Shown here: positions 1-26,225 of the stretch, piece after piece
Position numbering within the stretch: position 1 is the first letter of the stretch
Layout: each line of letters starts with the position of its first letter
NCBI RefSeq assembly: GCF_026151205.1
Contig: NC_087072.1
Location: 9,958,169-10,022,168, forward strand
Direction: 5' to 3'
Source of the DNA: Bolinopsis microptera
Lineage: Eukaryota; Ctenophora; Tentaculata; Lobata; Bolinopsidae
DNA length: 64,000 nucleotides
Translations under genes and position numbers: made by a program
The notes under the pieces: generated by a model
Databases searched by the model: none
Told to the model about the DNA's origin: nothing
What the model saw: the letters and a program-made list of their open reading frames with translations, nothing else

Positions 1-545
1 TTAATGTTGCTATGGGGTTAGGTGGCAACTCCCCGTACATCGTAGTCCGATAGTTTCACAGTGTCGTAATATATTCTTAAATTATGTAAATTAAACTTAA
101 AACGAGCAAATTACGATAGCAGCTCTGACATGTAATGTGCTATATGTACAAAGTCAATTAAATGGTGCTGACAGACGACAACCGATATTGTTTTTCATAT
201 CGTTTCCATGTACAGTATAAGCGATGATTTCAAACTGTCAGGAACTTTTCATGTATGTAGCAGGAGACATACACTGACATGAAAAACGAGCGCTTAAAAG
301 TCAGTAACCATACGTTGGCCTTAATAGCACTCTATTAACACTTAACAGTTCTTGACTCATTTGAATGTCCTGCACAACAGATCGAAGCATCTTTAAATTA
401 TTTACTATTTTTATTTTATTGCTGTGTAAATTTGGTTCTAATTCTAATTCTAATTCTAATAGCTCAGTCACTGAGTGCGCAATTGAAATAATTAATAACT
501 AATAATAATAATATTAAACGCGAGGAGTGTAATTGCCTCACTTGT
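1..545. other. Flank upstream of the LINE ORF
   Basis: No supported gene. The stretch has no endonuclease-like reading frame, so the retrotransposon that follows is 5'-truncated or has lost its endonuclease module. The only structure I see is the short TTCTAA repeat at 436-460. Confidence 0.5.
436..460. repeat. (TTCTAA)n short tandem repeat
   Basis: About four copies of TTCTAA lie 85 bases before the retrotransposon ORF. Short 3'-terminal repeats of this kind are typical of CR1/L2-type LINEs, so this could be the tail of a second, adjacent element. That origin is inference; only the repeat is seen. Confidence 0.7.
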
Positions 546-2693
546 ATGAATATAGCAAAAAGATACCTTGAATATAAGGATTACAGGAAGCATCTCAAGG
601 TACTTATTGACCGTGTCAAGAAGAATCATTATGCAGGTAAATTAACTGACTGCTCTGGTGATAGTAAGAAAACGTGGGAAATCATAAACACTATTCGTGG
701 AAAATCCAGGCGTGAAATAAAGCCATGTTTTATCCTTAACGATCAAAAAATAATAAATCGTAGGATGATTGCTAATGAATTCAATAAATATTTTCAGTCG
801 ATTGCATCCAAACTAAATGAAAATTATTCTGAAGATTATATAACCCTGGATGCAATTCCCTCATTCTCAAACTTCTTACCTAAAACCTGTGAGTCAAGTA
901 TATATCTAAGTGATTGTACACAGTATGAAATTATAGATATTATTAATGAGTTCACAAATGGTAAAACTAGTGACATTCCAATTCACGTTATAAAAAAGTC
1001 TGCTAGAATAATATCTCCCTTTTTAGCCAAGCACTTTAACCATTGCATGCAACAGGGGATATTCCCAGATGAACTTAAATTAGGAAAGATAAGTCCCATC
1101 TATAAAAAAGATAATCAGGAACTATTTGAAAACTATAGGCCAATATCAACCTTACCAGTATTTGGAAAAATTTTAGAGAAACTTATTTATAAACGTATGT
1201 ACAGCTTCCTAATTGCTAAAAGAATCATTTATGAGAACCAATTTGGATTTAGAAAGGGTCACTCAACAAGCCACGCACTGAACTTATCTGTTAGCCATAT
1301 CGAATCACACTTAAAAGACAGGAAACACGTTCTTGGCATTTTCATTGATTTAAGTAAGGCTTTCGACACGATATCTCACGAGAAGCTTTTATTCAAATTA
1401 AATAATTACGGAATTAGGGGCAACGCACTGAATTTGATAAAAAGTTACCTGTCAAACCGGAGCCAATATGTTCACGTCTTAAATGAAAACTCCGATAAAC
1501 TTCCTGTTGAGTGGGGAGTTCCCCAAGGCTCTGTTCTTGGTCCCTTACTATTCCTCCTGTATATAAATGACCTATGCAACGTATCTAATAAAGGCAAGTT
1601 TATCTTATTTGCTGACGACACTAACCTATTCGTTTCTGCAGACTCGAAAAAAGACGTTTATAATGTAGCTAACGATATTCTTTCGTCTATTTCTAGATAC
1701 ATGAAATGTAATCTACTACATATTAACGCTAAGAAGAGCTGTTATATGTATTTCTCCCCAAACAAACGTGTAAATGAATCGTCTACATGCAGTACACCCG
1801 ATGATTTAAATCTCTCCATAGACGGCTCCATAATAATACGTGTTAAAACAACTAAGTTTCTAGGTGTGCTGATTGATGATAAACTGAACTGGAAACCTCA
1901 CATCGAATCACTAAATAAGAAACTAAGAAGTGCTTGTGGACGTATTTACCGCATAAAAAACTGTCTACCTATAAAACTGCACAAGCAGATATACCACACA
2001 CTATTTGAATCACACCTTACGTTCGCCATCTCAGTATGGGGTGGTGTCTCTAACCAAGTTATCAACCCTGTATTCTTAACACAGAAGAGATGTATTAGAA
2101 TAATTTTTGGAGATGCAAACTCATACCAAAACAAATTCAAAACATGTGCTCGTTCTAGACCTATTCAATGTAAAATACTGGGTAAATATGAGTCTAATGT
2201 TAATAACTCTGTTAATCCACGTATTAAACCATGTGCAAAGTGTGTCCGCTCTAAATCGGTAGTTCATAATAAACTTGTTAGACCCTTATGTTGTCAAAAA
2301 CTAGGAGCTGAATTCTATTCCAAGGAATCAACCAAACCATTATTTAACAGTCATAAACTCCTTACTGTTCATAATCTTTACAAACTTCGTACTATAACTG
2401 AACTTTTTAAAATAGTGAAATATAGGGTACCCATATCTCTCTACTCTTTACTTAACATGTCTGAACTGAGGGATGACCGTCTAATACCACCAAAGCCAAG
2501 CCATAACTTTATTTATAAATCTTCTTGGCTTTGGAATCAATTCAAGGACTCCAATCCACAGAATAAACCTGACTTTGTGAACACATCCTGTAACTCAATC
2601 AAATCAAGGCTAAACCGATCTCTTCTAGATGCCCAAAGCAGGTTCGATAATGAGTGGCATAATGACAACTTTAACAGTTTTGGACCATGCTAG
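546..2693 (+). CDS. Non-LTR retrotransposon reverse transcriptase ORF
   Basis: An open frame of 715 codons encodes the reverse transcriptase of a LINE-type element, which copies its own RNA at a nicked target. Hallmarks in order are YRPISTLP and FGFRKGHSTSHAL (fingers), DLSKAFDTISHEKL (motif A), GVPQGSVLGPLLFLLYINDL (motif B) and the catalytic FADDTN (motif C), followed by KFLGVLIDDKLNW in the thumb region. The C-terminal third contains a cysteine-rich stretch (PCAKCVRSK, then RPLCCQKLG). The style resembles the CR1/Jockey group, but the clade is not proven. No apurinic endonuclease domain precedes it. The frame is undamaged, suggesting a fairly young copy. The first ATG is taken as start but may not be the native one. 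Confidence 0.9.
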   Translation: MNIAKRYLEYKDYRKHLKVLIDRVKKNHYAGKLTDCSGDSKKTWEIINTIRGKSRREIKPCFILNDQKIINRRMIANEFNKYFQSIASKLNENYSEDYITLDAIPSFSNFLPKTCESSIYLSDCTQYEIIDIINEFTNGKTSDIPIHVIKKSARIISPFLAKHFNHCMQQGIFPDELKLGKISPIYKKDNQELFENYRPISTLPVFGKILEKLIYKRMYSFLIAKRIIYENQFGFRKGHSTSHALNLSVSHIESHLKDRKHVLGIFIDLSKAFDTISHEKLLFKLNNYGIRGNALNLIKSYLSNRSQYVHVLNENSDKLPVEWGVPQGSVLGPLLFLLYINDLCNVSNKGKFILFADDTNLFVSADSKKDVYNVANDILSSISRYMKCNLLHINAKKSCYMYFSPNKRVNESSTCSTPDDLNLSIDGSIIIRVKTTKFLGVLIDDKLNWKPHIESLNKKLRSACGRIYRIKNCLPIKLHKQIYHTLFESHLTFAISVWGGVSNQVINPVFLTQKRCIRIIFGDANSYQNKFKTCARSRPIQCKILGKYESNVNNSVNPRIKPCAKCVRSKSVVHNKLVRPLCCQKLGAEFYSKESTKPLFNSHKLLTVHNLYKLRTITELFKIVKYRVPISLYSLLNMSELRDDRLIPPKPSHNFIYKSSWLWNQFKDSNPQNKPDFVNTSCNSIKSRLNRSLLDAQSRFDNEWHNDNFNSFGPC

Positions 2694-4221
2694 ATTATTG
2701 ATAAAAACGTGGAATTTATGTAAACAAATACTTAATTACTTAAATATTGCCGTTTCCGTACGGCGCTATACGTAATATATGTTAAAAGCGCGCCGCAGCT
2801 ACTCCCTACCTCAACATTTGCGCGGGTTTCTTAAGCGCGCACGTACGTTTATTCTTGGCCGTTAATCAGACCCATGACATAACGCTATAACGCAAAATGT
2901 TCATTATATGCAAGCCTCTTGATTTATAACGCTATAGGTGGCAGTGACTGTAATTTTCTTCAACAATTACTGAATTATCCATCCATAAAGTGATTTACAA
3001 AATGACACCTAAACCTCGTGTTTCGGTGTTCACTTAAACAGTACTTGGCGGCTGAACTGTGGTGTCTGACGTTTGTAGCTAGATCGGACTCTGCATGATA
3101 TTGTATTAGCAAATTTGTATAGTGTATAATTGTTTAGTGTTTATAATACTCTGCAACCTGGTAGCACGGCTGACACAAAAACAAAATGTTGGCCTGGCTT
3201 GTGCATAACCAAGTAAATAACACGCACTCCGATAAAAGCCGTCTGGAGAAACTCCGCAAAATGTTCATTGTAGTCAACGGGCACAAAGAAGCACTACTAG
3301 CAATTGTGTCCTTTACCCTCCTACATAATTTGAACATTTTTGTGGCTAACTCATTAAAATGTGTCTAGTATTAAAAGATTCAGTAAGTAATTTTTTCATG
3401 TACGCTGTACACTGTAGTTAGTAAATCAAATCAAACTTTTTCGATCAGCCGCGCGCTGAACCAGTGTTGCACTAGGTAATAATTGTGTATATTTTGTTCA
3501 TTTTTGAGTGTAAATTAATTTATTAATTTATCACAAATTATTTTATTATAATATAACCACTTATGTGAAATGGTTATTTTGACTTTAAATATTTGAACTA
3601 AATATGAATTGATTGTGGGTATAAAATAAAATTTGTTTTACTAAAAATTTGTTTTACTAATTCTTTCTGGTATGACTTACTACCATCACTGGTTAGAGGA
3701 ATTTGTCAACTCGAAAAATATTTGTGTTCATTTTTTCAAATGAGTAGTGACATTATACCATCTGCAAAGTTACAGGTCTCAAATATGAAACACGGAGGTG
3801 GTATAAGACCCAATGTATGTGCACTGACTTTTGGCCCCCCTTGTACTTGTAGTAAAAATTGGATCAATCTTTGGATCAATCTTGAAAGTTGAAACCCCCT
3901 TGAAAATTTAATGGTCCATTGAAGATAATTTTCAACAGTCTTAGCGATTACAGCAGCAGGTTGGAAATTCTGAATTTAACTAGTAGTTTGTTAGTAGATA
4001 ATGGATCAAATATTTTCAATATTAGTAGATCAGGAATGAATATTGTCTCAAAGATAAAGTGCAATAAAAAAGCTCTGCACTCTCCCACATCATCATGGCC
4101 CTATGAAACGTCTTCTAAAACTTTAAAGTATCAATTTGGAGAACCTGTAGAAATATTTTGATAAACTTACTATAAATGATTTGAAAAAAAATGTTGTTTT
4201 ATTCCTGACTTATTTATAGTA
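2694..4221. other. Intergenic stretch between LINE and nicastrin
   Basis: No recognisable gene. Two short open frames exist, 3186-3368 (60 codons) and 3919-4161 (80 codons), neither with domain features or splice support. I treat both as unproven. Confidence 0.4.
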
Positions 4222-4258
4222 GTAGTAAATACTGTGTTTCGTTTCGTTTCGTATAAGA
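4222..4258 (+). promoter_or_regulatory. 37-bp upstream motif shared with the GPCR gene
   Basis: This 37-base segment, containing a triple TTTCG repeat (GTTTCGTTTCGTTTCGTAT), matches 27229-27265 at 34 of 37 positions with three transitions. Both copies lie just upstream of intronless genes: 29 bases before the nicastrin ATG here and 103 bases before the receptor ATG there. It could be a promoter element, a 5' leader piece or part of a dispersed repeat. Confidence 0.4.
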
Positions 4259-4287
4259 CTAAACAATTCCTCTCCTCAGGAATCAGG

Positions 4288-6201
4288 ATGCTCTTGTATA
4301 TAATAATCAGTGCGTTGTTTATTTCTGCCAATGCAAACACCCTGAATGAAAACATTTATACATCAGTAGACTTTGGCAATGTTCACAGTTTTCGAATGAA
4401 CAATTTCAATTCTCAAGTTGGCTGTCAAACAAGTAGAGATGGCGATGATGGTGTTCTTTATCAGTTTGAATCAGTGGAAGATGTAGAAAATAACCTCCAG
4501 AATCTTGAAGAACCCCTCATTCCTGTAATTAGTGGATCTATCTTTAATAACATCACTGCATCATTGTTTTTGAAGCATTCAAAGACTAGAGGATTACTTG
4601 TGCTAGAAGATGATGAGATAGAAGTAGGCTCATACTCACCTGAAAAAGCGTGTCCTGGAAATGGGTTCAACCTTAAAGAAAATGCTGAAGAAGTTGCTCC
4701 TCGTCAATGTCTGAGTAAAAACATCTGGAATCCAGATGGGAACTGGCTCTCATACTATGACTTTCCCTTTGGAGTATTTATCATCAAATCTAAGTCTCAG
4801 AAAGAGGTTATTATCAGCAAGGCCAAAGCAAACAAAGAAAACAGTTTACTCAAGTCCTATCCATTGTGGGGTGGGGAAGTTAAAGCTTTTATGAATTCAG
4901 CACAAAACACAGATACATGCATGAGGCGTGGAACATGTGATCCCATCGGTGGAGTGAATATAAATGTTAACATTATTCCCAAAACCGAGGATGACAAACG
5001 ACCAATTATCCTATTTGTCACAAAAGCTGATGCAACTGCTTATTTTAAAGACCTTAGTTTCGGAGGAAAAGACAGTGGAGCAAGTGTAGCATTGCTGTTG
5101 GGTGTTGTTAAAGCGCTCTCCAATGTTCGTGACAATGACAAAAATAACGACTTTAACAGTATTTTGAAATCAGATTTCATGGTAACCTTCCTTCAAGGGG
5201 AAAGTTTTGACTACAGTGGATCTCAAAGATTGGCATATCAGTTGAAAAACAAACAATATGGGATGAAAGCTTACAACATCTCTCTAGATGACGTTAAATG
5301 TATAATCGAGATTGGTCCTATCAGTATTTCTAACGAACTCTACCTTCATTCCACCCAACCTGACAGTGACGAAACTGTAAAAGAAATTCAAGATTTGTTT
5401 ACCAAGTACACTGAATCTACAGACTTCCAGTTCAAAACTAGACGAGGAATGCCACCTGCCTCAATAAACAGCTTTCTCCGAGAAGACGAAACCAAATCAA
5501 GTGTTCTGCTTACAGATGGAGATACTGAGCTGCTATCCCACGTGTTTGGTAGCAGATATGATATTTTAGATAATAACAAAGCATTAACAACCAAAGTAAA
5601 AAATCTGATAAAAATAATTGGAAATGTTGCCCTGCAGCTGGCAGGAGGAAAAGAGTCACCTCAAGTTGAAGTTGAAGAAAGTCTTGTTGGTGAGATCTTG
5701 GATTGCATCCTTGTTAATCAAAACTGCACTCTCCTTCAACGTCTTAGGCCCAAAACCTATCAGTTACATGATGGGAGACTGAATAGGTACTCAAGTGTGG
5801 GACAGAGATCCAACTACAGCACATCTTTACAGCTCCTGGCTCAAGAACTAAGCAAGAAGGAGTTTGACTTGACAAAAGAAAAGTGCAATGCCACCTTCAT
5901 GAGCCCATGGGTCCCTTATTTGCCCCCTTATTTGCTCGATGACACATGCTATGGTATAATTATTAATCGGACTACTGCTCAATCTCCTGCTTTCAAACTG
6001 AAAGAGTACAACAGCACAAAATATTCAACATGGACTGAAAGTCGTTGGTCCCCCAACTTCCAAGTCCGTTTATTCCTAATGGCCTCTACATCGGAGAATA
6101 CCACTATGGGTTGTTGTGGACTTGTGTACTTTGTTGTAATGTCAGCCCTTATATTTCAGTGCCATCGGAGAAGTGATCAGATTTTTCCATCGGCAAGTTA
6201 G
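4288..6201 (+). CDS. NCSTN: Nicastrin, gamma-secretase subunit (single exon)
   Basis: The 637-residue product matches nicastrin, the large type I glycoprotein that joins presenilin, APH-1 and PEN-2 in the gamma-secretase complex and gates substrate entry. A signal peptide (MLLYIIISALFISANA) opens the protein. WLSYYDFPFGVFII is the family's YDFPF region. The family's GE-x-FDY-x-GS motif appears as GESFDYSGS near residues 304-312, with Ser where human has Ile in DYIGS. A single membrane segment spans about residues 607-626 and leaves a short cytosolic tail. Vertebrate nicastrin is about 709 residues, so this is slightly short. The ATG at 4288 is chosen because it precedes the signal peptide and lies 8 bases after an AG acceptor (ctctcctcag). 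The absence of introns in 1.9 kb, beside ten-exon cyclin Y, suggests a retrocopy or intron loss. Confidence 0.93.
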   Translation: MLLYIIISALFISANANTLNENIYTSVDFGNVHSFRMNNFNSQVGCQTSRDGDDGVLYQFESVEDVENNLQNLEEPLIPVISGSIFNNITASLFLKHSKTRGLLVLEDDEIEVGSYSPEKACPGNGFNLKENAEEVAPRQCLSKNIWNPDGNWLSYYDFPFGVFIIKSKSQKEVIISKAKANKENSLLKSYPLWGGEVKAFMNSAQNTDTCMRRGTCDPIGGVNINVNIIPKTEDDKRPIILFVTKADATAYFKDLSFGGKDSGASVALLLGVVKALSNVRDNDKNNDFNSILKSDFMVTFLQGESFDYSGSQRLAYQLKNKQYGMKAYNISLDDVKCIIEIGPISISNELYLHSTQPDSDETVKEIQDLFTKYTESTDFQFKTRRGMPPASINSFLREDETKSSVLLTDGDTELLSHVFGSRYDILDNNKALTTKVKNLIKIIGNVALQLAGGKESPQVEVEESLVGEILDCILVNQNCTLLQRLRPKTYQLHDGRLNRYSSVGQRSNYSTSLQLLAQELSKKEFDLTKEKCNATFMSPWVPYLPPYLLDDTCYGIIINRTTAQSPAFKLKEYNSTKYSTWTESRWSPNFQVRLFLMASTSENTTMGCCGLVYFVVMSALIFQCHRRSDQIFPSAS

Positions 6202-7480
6202 ATGTCAATCATTTGAACTTAATATTTGATTTGTTTTATAAAATTATTCATTTCAAATTTTGCTACCACAACTAGCATAACACAATATTCTTAGTTTAGA
6301 TACTCTCAAGTGCAGGCGCAATTTTAAAACACTTAGATCTTTTAGTTTGCTGGCACATTTTCAAGATAATGATTTATCGTTGGGTGAATATTTATTTTTT
6401 TAATCATCGCTGGCTTTTTCCGTCCACGAATTTGATAGCTGGTTTGAGAGCTATACGCTATACAGGGATGCAGTTAATTTTGAATTTAACTTTCCGCTTA
6501 GTCGTGAATAAATATCGATTGGAAGTGGTTACAATGTTTTACCGTAATAGTATGATGGTTATTTTACGGTTCTAGTCATTATGCTGAAGGTTTGGAAACA
6601 CAGGTAGGATCAAAGTTCACAAAAGGTTGAACAAATAAACGCTTAATGAAATAGTGCAAGTAATCATGCAATTCAACAACTGATTCCGTTTTAATTAATA
6701 TTTGAAATATTTGATTGATCAAATTATCTGATCTGAGTCAAAACAGACACCCGAGTCGGGTGTCTGTTTTGACTCAGCCCCCGTATCTTCATACCAGAAA
6801 ATACACTCGGGCTGGGATATCCAGAGCACTTTTAATTTCATAAGTTCTGTAGTATCAAGAGATTTATAAGACAATTAGCTAGACTTGTTCTGTTATTTCT
6901 GTAACAGTGCTGACTTTTCTTCACAGATAATCAGATAGCCAAATTATATAATTGATGTAACAAAAGTGCGTGGTAATTTTTAGTATTTGTTGAACATTAT
7001 TTTGTAATTATCTTGTTATGTTTTAAGTATTTTGTTAGCAAACAAAATTTGTATCAATTGCCTACCGTCAAACATTCTAACTACAAGCTGAACCCAGTAT
7101 CTCTTCCATATTTTCTAAAGTTTGAGCGCATGTGACTACATATTTTTGAAGTTTGAGCATAAAACCTTTTGGATAGTAATATAATGCAGTTTTTGTGGAG
7201 CAGAAGTACTAATGATCCCTCTACAGGATGTAAAGCAGAAATCGTCAGATCCTCATGTCTTTCCTACAAAAGAGTGGTAAACAGAGTAGGGTATGCTAAG
7301 TGTAGGGTGACACGCACCAACTTACTTTATACAGGTTCGTTACTACAGATACTTCCCTCCGTTACTTACAGTGATAATATCAAGAACTTGGTGGTAATTA
7401 TTTTCACCATCTACAGTTTTAAAAACAATTAATTAAGTTTATTAAGTAGAATTAAGAAGCTCCTCTCTCCTCACCAGATC
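6202..7480. other. Intergenic region between nicastrin and cyclin Y
   Basis: It is AT-rich and has no supported gene. The one clear structure is the perfect hairpin at 6733-6777. A polypyrimidine tract and AG acceptor close it at 7477, three bases before the cyclin Y ATG. Confidence 0.5.
6733..6777. repeat. Perfect 22-bp inverted repeat
   Basis: Two exactly complementary 22-base arms flank a single G (the arm begins CTGAGTCAAAACAGACACCC). This is probably a miniature foldback remnant. It contains no run of T or other sign of a terminator. Confidence 0.85.
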
Positions 7481-21840
<14,360 letters not shown>

Positions 21841-24685
21841 CATTAATTTTATTTTGTATATTTTCGAGTGCACGCATTGTATTCATATATATTGAACAAC
21901 GATACTATTAATTAAATGATGTACTTTTGACGAATTTTATACTTATCACTAATGATTATTTAATTTCACGATGCTTTTTAAAAAAATTTAAAAGTATATT
22001 AACTTACGTGATAGGAATAAAGATGTCGCCGTGAAACGCCGCGCCCTGACATTAGTGGTCAGATTGTTAGTGTGTGAGATACCTTTGTGCTTGCCTACTG
22101 TCAATAATACTGCAAAACATCTCATCCTAAACCTCATAGACCTTGTTTTCTGGCATTTATTTAATTTAATTATCAAATTGAGTCCCTCAAAACCTGCAAA
22201 AAGTTTCATTTTAGCATAATATGCTAAAATGAAACTTTTTGGTTCATTAAAGTACGATGTTTTGCAGCATTAAAGGATTAATCGACTATTATTATCTTAA
22301 GGTATGTTCTCTCACATAGTGGCAAATTCCTGCGTCAAGATAGCATTAAAATGTGGTTGTTAAACCTTCGTTGCTCTGCTAAACCTTCGTAGCTATGCAT
22401 CTATCATTTATTTAGAAGCCTTTGTGGGAACTATTTCAAAACCCTACGGACAATTAATAATACTGAACGGACTATATATTAATCTATTATCGATGATTTA
22501 TCAGGGAATTGGGAAATTACTCTTAATATTTGTTGTATTGGAAGGTGATCGAGCTTATGATATTTGTGACGAGAGAGTTGAGACAAACAACCTCGTGGTA
22601 CAAAAGAGAGGCGGAATCTTATGAAAAAATGTTTGTGTTTATAACTGTATAACATAGCTATTAAAATGATGAAATTGAAGTAAAACATTTGCAATGACGA
22701 AACTTTCTCAAATGCTCCGAGGTTAAACTTTTGAACTAAAAAGAGTAGAGAAGTTTCTCAAACCATTTGGTGAAAAGATAAGAGTGTTTTACGCAGTGTT
22801 GCGTCCATCCCCGAACCTACTTACCCTGGAACTAAATATTTCCGGGCAAGCAAATTCTGTCATAAATTCTTATTTTACAGACAGTATCATGTAGATTTTA
22901 TAAACCGAACCAGCAAGAGTTCGGAAAATTTGACCTAAACAAGATCGGGATAGAAGTTTCACTGTGCACAGTGTTCGGTTCTGCTGTTGATTGTGTATCT
23001 TTAAGTTTAAGGCAGCGTGCCTGTCTGCTCACCTTTTACACTGCTCTGCTATTTATTTATATGACGTTTTCTCAGAAACCACTTTAGCTTTAATTTAAAA
23101 TTGACCGGATTTAATATGGCTTTTGTATCATGTTTGATGGAATTTGAGACTATTCATTTTCATCTATAATGAGATATTTTCCTTCGTTCAAAAGTTGTCA
23201 GTTTATAATATGGTGATAATTAAAAAGTATCGTATGTTTGCATGTTCTCCATTCTGTACAGGCACCTTCTAAGCCATCCCTCAATCCATTCTTCTCCACA
23301 TTCATGATTCAATCGTGCTAATATTTAACTTTTCCCCTCGCCAGCATTTGAAACCAACTGAAGTCTACATACGCGTTTTAACACATAGGTTAATACACAT
23401 TTTTTGAAGCTTGTAGAATTTGGGACACCCTCAGTGGCAATGTGAATAACTTGAAGATAATTTCATGGTTGTTTGGTGTAATAATAATAGCTTATAATTG
23501 TTGACATCAAGACGGGGTTTCACAGCAAGCCCTGATCAATATGCATGTATAGGAGAAGATCCACAGACGAATGCAGAAGTAAGATATGCTTTTAAAACCT
23601 CTCACCTCTACTTTGCCTTTACCCTGTTGAATATCCATATGGTTATTGTCCTGTTATAGGTCTAATTTTGAATCAATATTATATCAATAATTCATGTTGC
23701 CGTCACCACTAATGGCAATGGTCTTCGGAGACGGCTGTTTCACTCAAATCTTACTGATTTAAGAGAATCTTCAGTGATCAGTGTTGATGTTGGCTCTTGG
23801 AAATTGAGCGAGATCTTCCACATGCTTTTACTTTCTAAAAGACATTGATCTTTGCCAAATTTAATGTCAGTGTTTATGTGCAATTTCATTGGAACCCAAA
23901 ATGGACTATTCTTTCGACCTAATCGCTATCAATATTACAATTTTGGTACATTGGGCTACGTGATTACTTCGTCTCAGGAATCGTTCACATATTTCACCAG
24001 CCAGTCTCAGGAGCTGAGAAGGTGTGTTGTTTGAAAAATTACGGTCTAAAACGGCTAATATCTGACTAATTTTAAATGCGAATGGTCCTTTATTATTTAT
24101 TATAGGCCGTTAGTGTATCTAATTCCCATTCTATTATTTTATTTTCAACGGCTCGCTTTACAGTTAACACTAACAACTATTTTGGGATTGTTAGAAATTA
24201 ACGTTCGTTTATTATTTGTACTCGTCATTTTCTAGTGTTGGGTAATTACCATCGTAAAGGATTACAGATTAAGAGTTTTACTGTTAACTGAATTAATGAA
24301 ATAATTAGTGACGTTTGCACTTTGCAGAGGACTTTTAGTTCGCCCTATAACTACCACTACCAGAGCCTATTTTCCTGTTTCTTCAAGTTAGTAAAGTTCA
24401 CACATCTCCAACAGTGCGTTATTTTACTGGTTTAACTTAGCCGTACTAGTTGTGGCTGGTAATTGGTATTCATGAATCATAGTAACGTAACCATAGTAAA
24501 AATATCATGCTATTTCCTACTAGTTAAGTTGAGGTATGTGACTAGGGATGCAAGTCTTTTCTGTATCCCACGAATTATTCAATATTCATGCTCTCCTAGG
24601 TGCAAAACAACTGCCCAACAAAGCCGTGTCCCTATGCCAGTCGTCAATATTTATGTGATAAGATCACGCATATACCCAAATAGTT
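21841..24685. other. Intergenic, downstream of cyclin Y
   Basis: It is AT-rich. I see no gene with splice or domain support. The only marked structure is the hairpin at 22198-22240. Several 60-70-codon open frames here look random. Confidence 0.5.
22198..22240. repeat. Perfect 20-bp inverted repeat
   Basis: Arms AAAAAGTTTCATTTTAGCAT and the complement are separated by three bases. It lies about 360 bases past the cyclin Y stop and may be a foldback remnant. Confidence 0.85.
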
Positions 24686-26225
24686 CTCTAAGTTTCAAAC
24701 GCTTTGTCAAATCCCTCATGGCTGCCACTGATGCTAATACTAAGTTACTAACCACTGCTTCGTATCGCGTTGTAAGTTTGTCTGCGTCCTGTATCACATC
24801 CAAGTGAAGGCCGAGAGGTTGTAGTCTGTTCTTGATTTTGAATCGTTTAAACAGTCGTCTGCTGTAGATTATGTTAAATTCCAGTGTTCAACTTTCATTG
24901 ACTTTCACTGCATTGTCAATTGTAGACGAGTCAGGGGTATAATATTATTTTGAGACGGCCGGCTCATTTTAATGAACCGAGAATGATCATCACTCGGTTT
25001 ATGTTTGAGACGAAAGTATCTCCATGCCTCAATTTAGCGAAAATGCGCTGTTTCTGGGGTCGGGAAACTCTTAAACCATTTCATTTAATATTGAAGCTTC
25101 CCGGGTTGTTCCTTAGTTTGTACGTGTCCGGGCTATTGATATACCCTACCATACCGGTGTAAAAATGGGACAAGAACTGATCAGAACATGAACTTGAAGC
25201 TTGACCATTTAAATATTAATGGATTGAGTTACTTTAATGGTTTGTAAACAGCCGTGGAAATGTACAACTACGTTAAGATCTGTAACAGGACATTTGAGCT
25301 CACGGTTCTCTGATGCGGATAATTTCCATTGTCTTTACAGCCTGGTTAACGTTTTACATTATTAATATTATTGAGACATATCTATCTATCGTATAAACAC
25401 AATGCTACCAATATTAATATAGTTATAAGTTTAAGGGAGATAAAGCCTTTGTGGTCATAAAGCTACGTACCTACGCTATTTTAATATTATTATTAATACT
25501 AATAGGTTTAAAACTTTAAAAAGTTTCAAACGCTTTGTCAAATCCCTCATGGCTGCCACTGATGCTAATACTAAGTTACTAAGTCTAACCATTGCTATGT
25601 ATTGCTTTGTAAGATTGTCTCAGTCCTGTATATATAGCATCTAAATTCTAAGTGAGGGGTTGTATAGTCTGTTCTTGATTTTGAATAATTTAAACATTCT
25701 TCTGCTGCCGATTATATAAAGTTTCATAGCTTTCCATTGACTTTCGCTGCATTGTAGACGAGTCAGGGGTATAACATTATGTTGAGACTGCTGGCTCATT
25801 CTAATGAACTAGGAATGATCACTTCATTCAATCAGTTTGAGACAAATATTTCCCCATGCCTCAATTTTAACGGAAATGCGCTATTTCGGGAAACCCCTTT
25901 CAAACAACTTCATTCGATACTAAAGCTGTCCGGGGTGTTTCTTAGTTTGTACGTGTCCGAGCTATTGATATACCAGACCATACTGTTGTAAAAATGGTAC
26001 TTTAATTCTAATAATAAAATATATAACAACGTTTAGAAATGTAACAGGAAATTTGAGCTTTTGGTTCTCAGATGCTGATAATTTTCCTTGTCTTTAGCAG
26101 CCTGGTTAAAATGTTCCATTATTATTGAGACATACCCTCATAGTCATACGTATAAACACAATGCCACCAATATAGTCATGAGTTTGTGGAGGATAACGCC
26201 TTTGTGATCATCATGCTACGTAAGT
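24686..26225. repeat. Diverged ~0.8-kb direct tandem duplication
   Basis: Unit one (about 24686-25470) and unit two (about 25520-26225) share ordered blocks: GTTTCAAACGCTTTGTCAAA; the block around GACGAGTCAGGGGTATAA; TTTGTACGTGTCCG; and GTATAAACACAATGC. Identity is moderate with many indels, so the duplication is old. Each unit contains a ~70-codon open frame (24950-25162 and 25779-25991) with a similar amino-acid pattern (NE...MI..F...FET, then CLN, then LSLYVS), but both are interrupted relative to each other and no family is recognised. Confidence 0.75.

Noticed and set aside
3186-3368. 60-codon frame after the LINE (LVHNQVNNTHSDKSRLEKLR)
   Set aside because: No homologue recognised, and the opposite strand is open over nearly the same interval.
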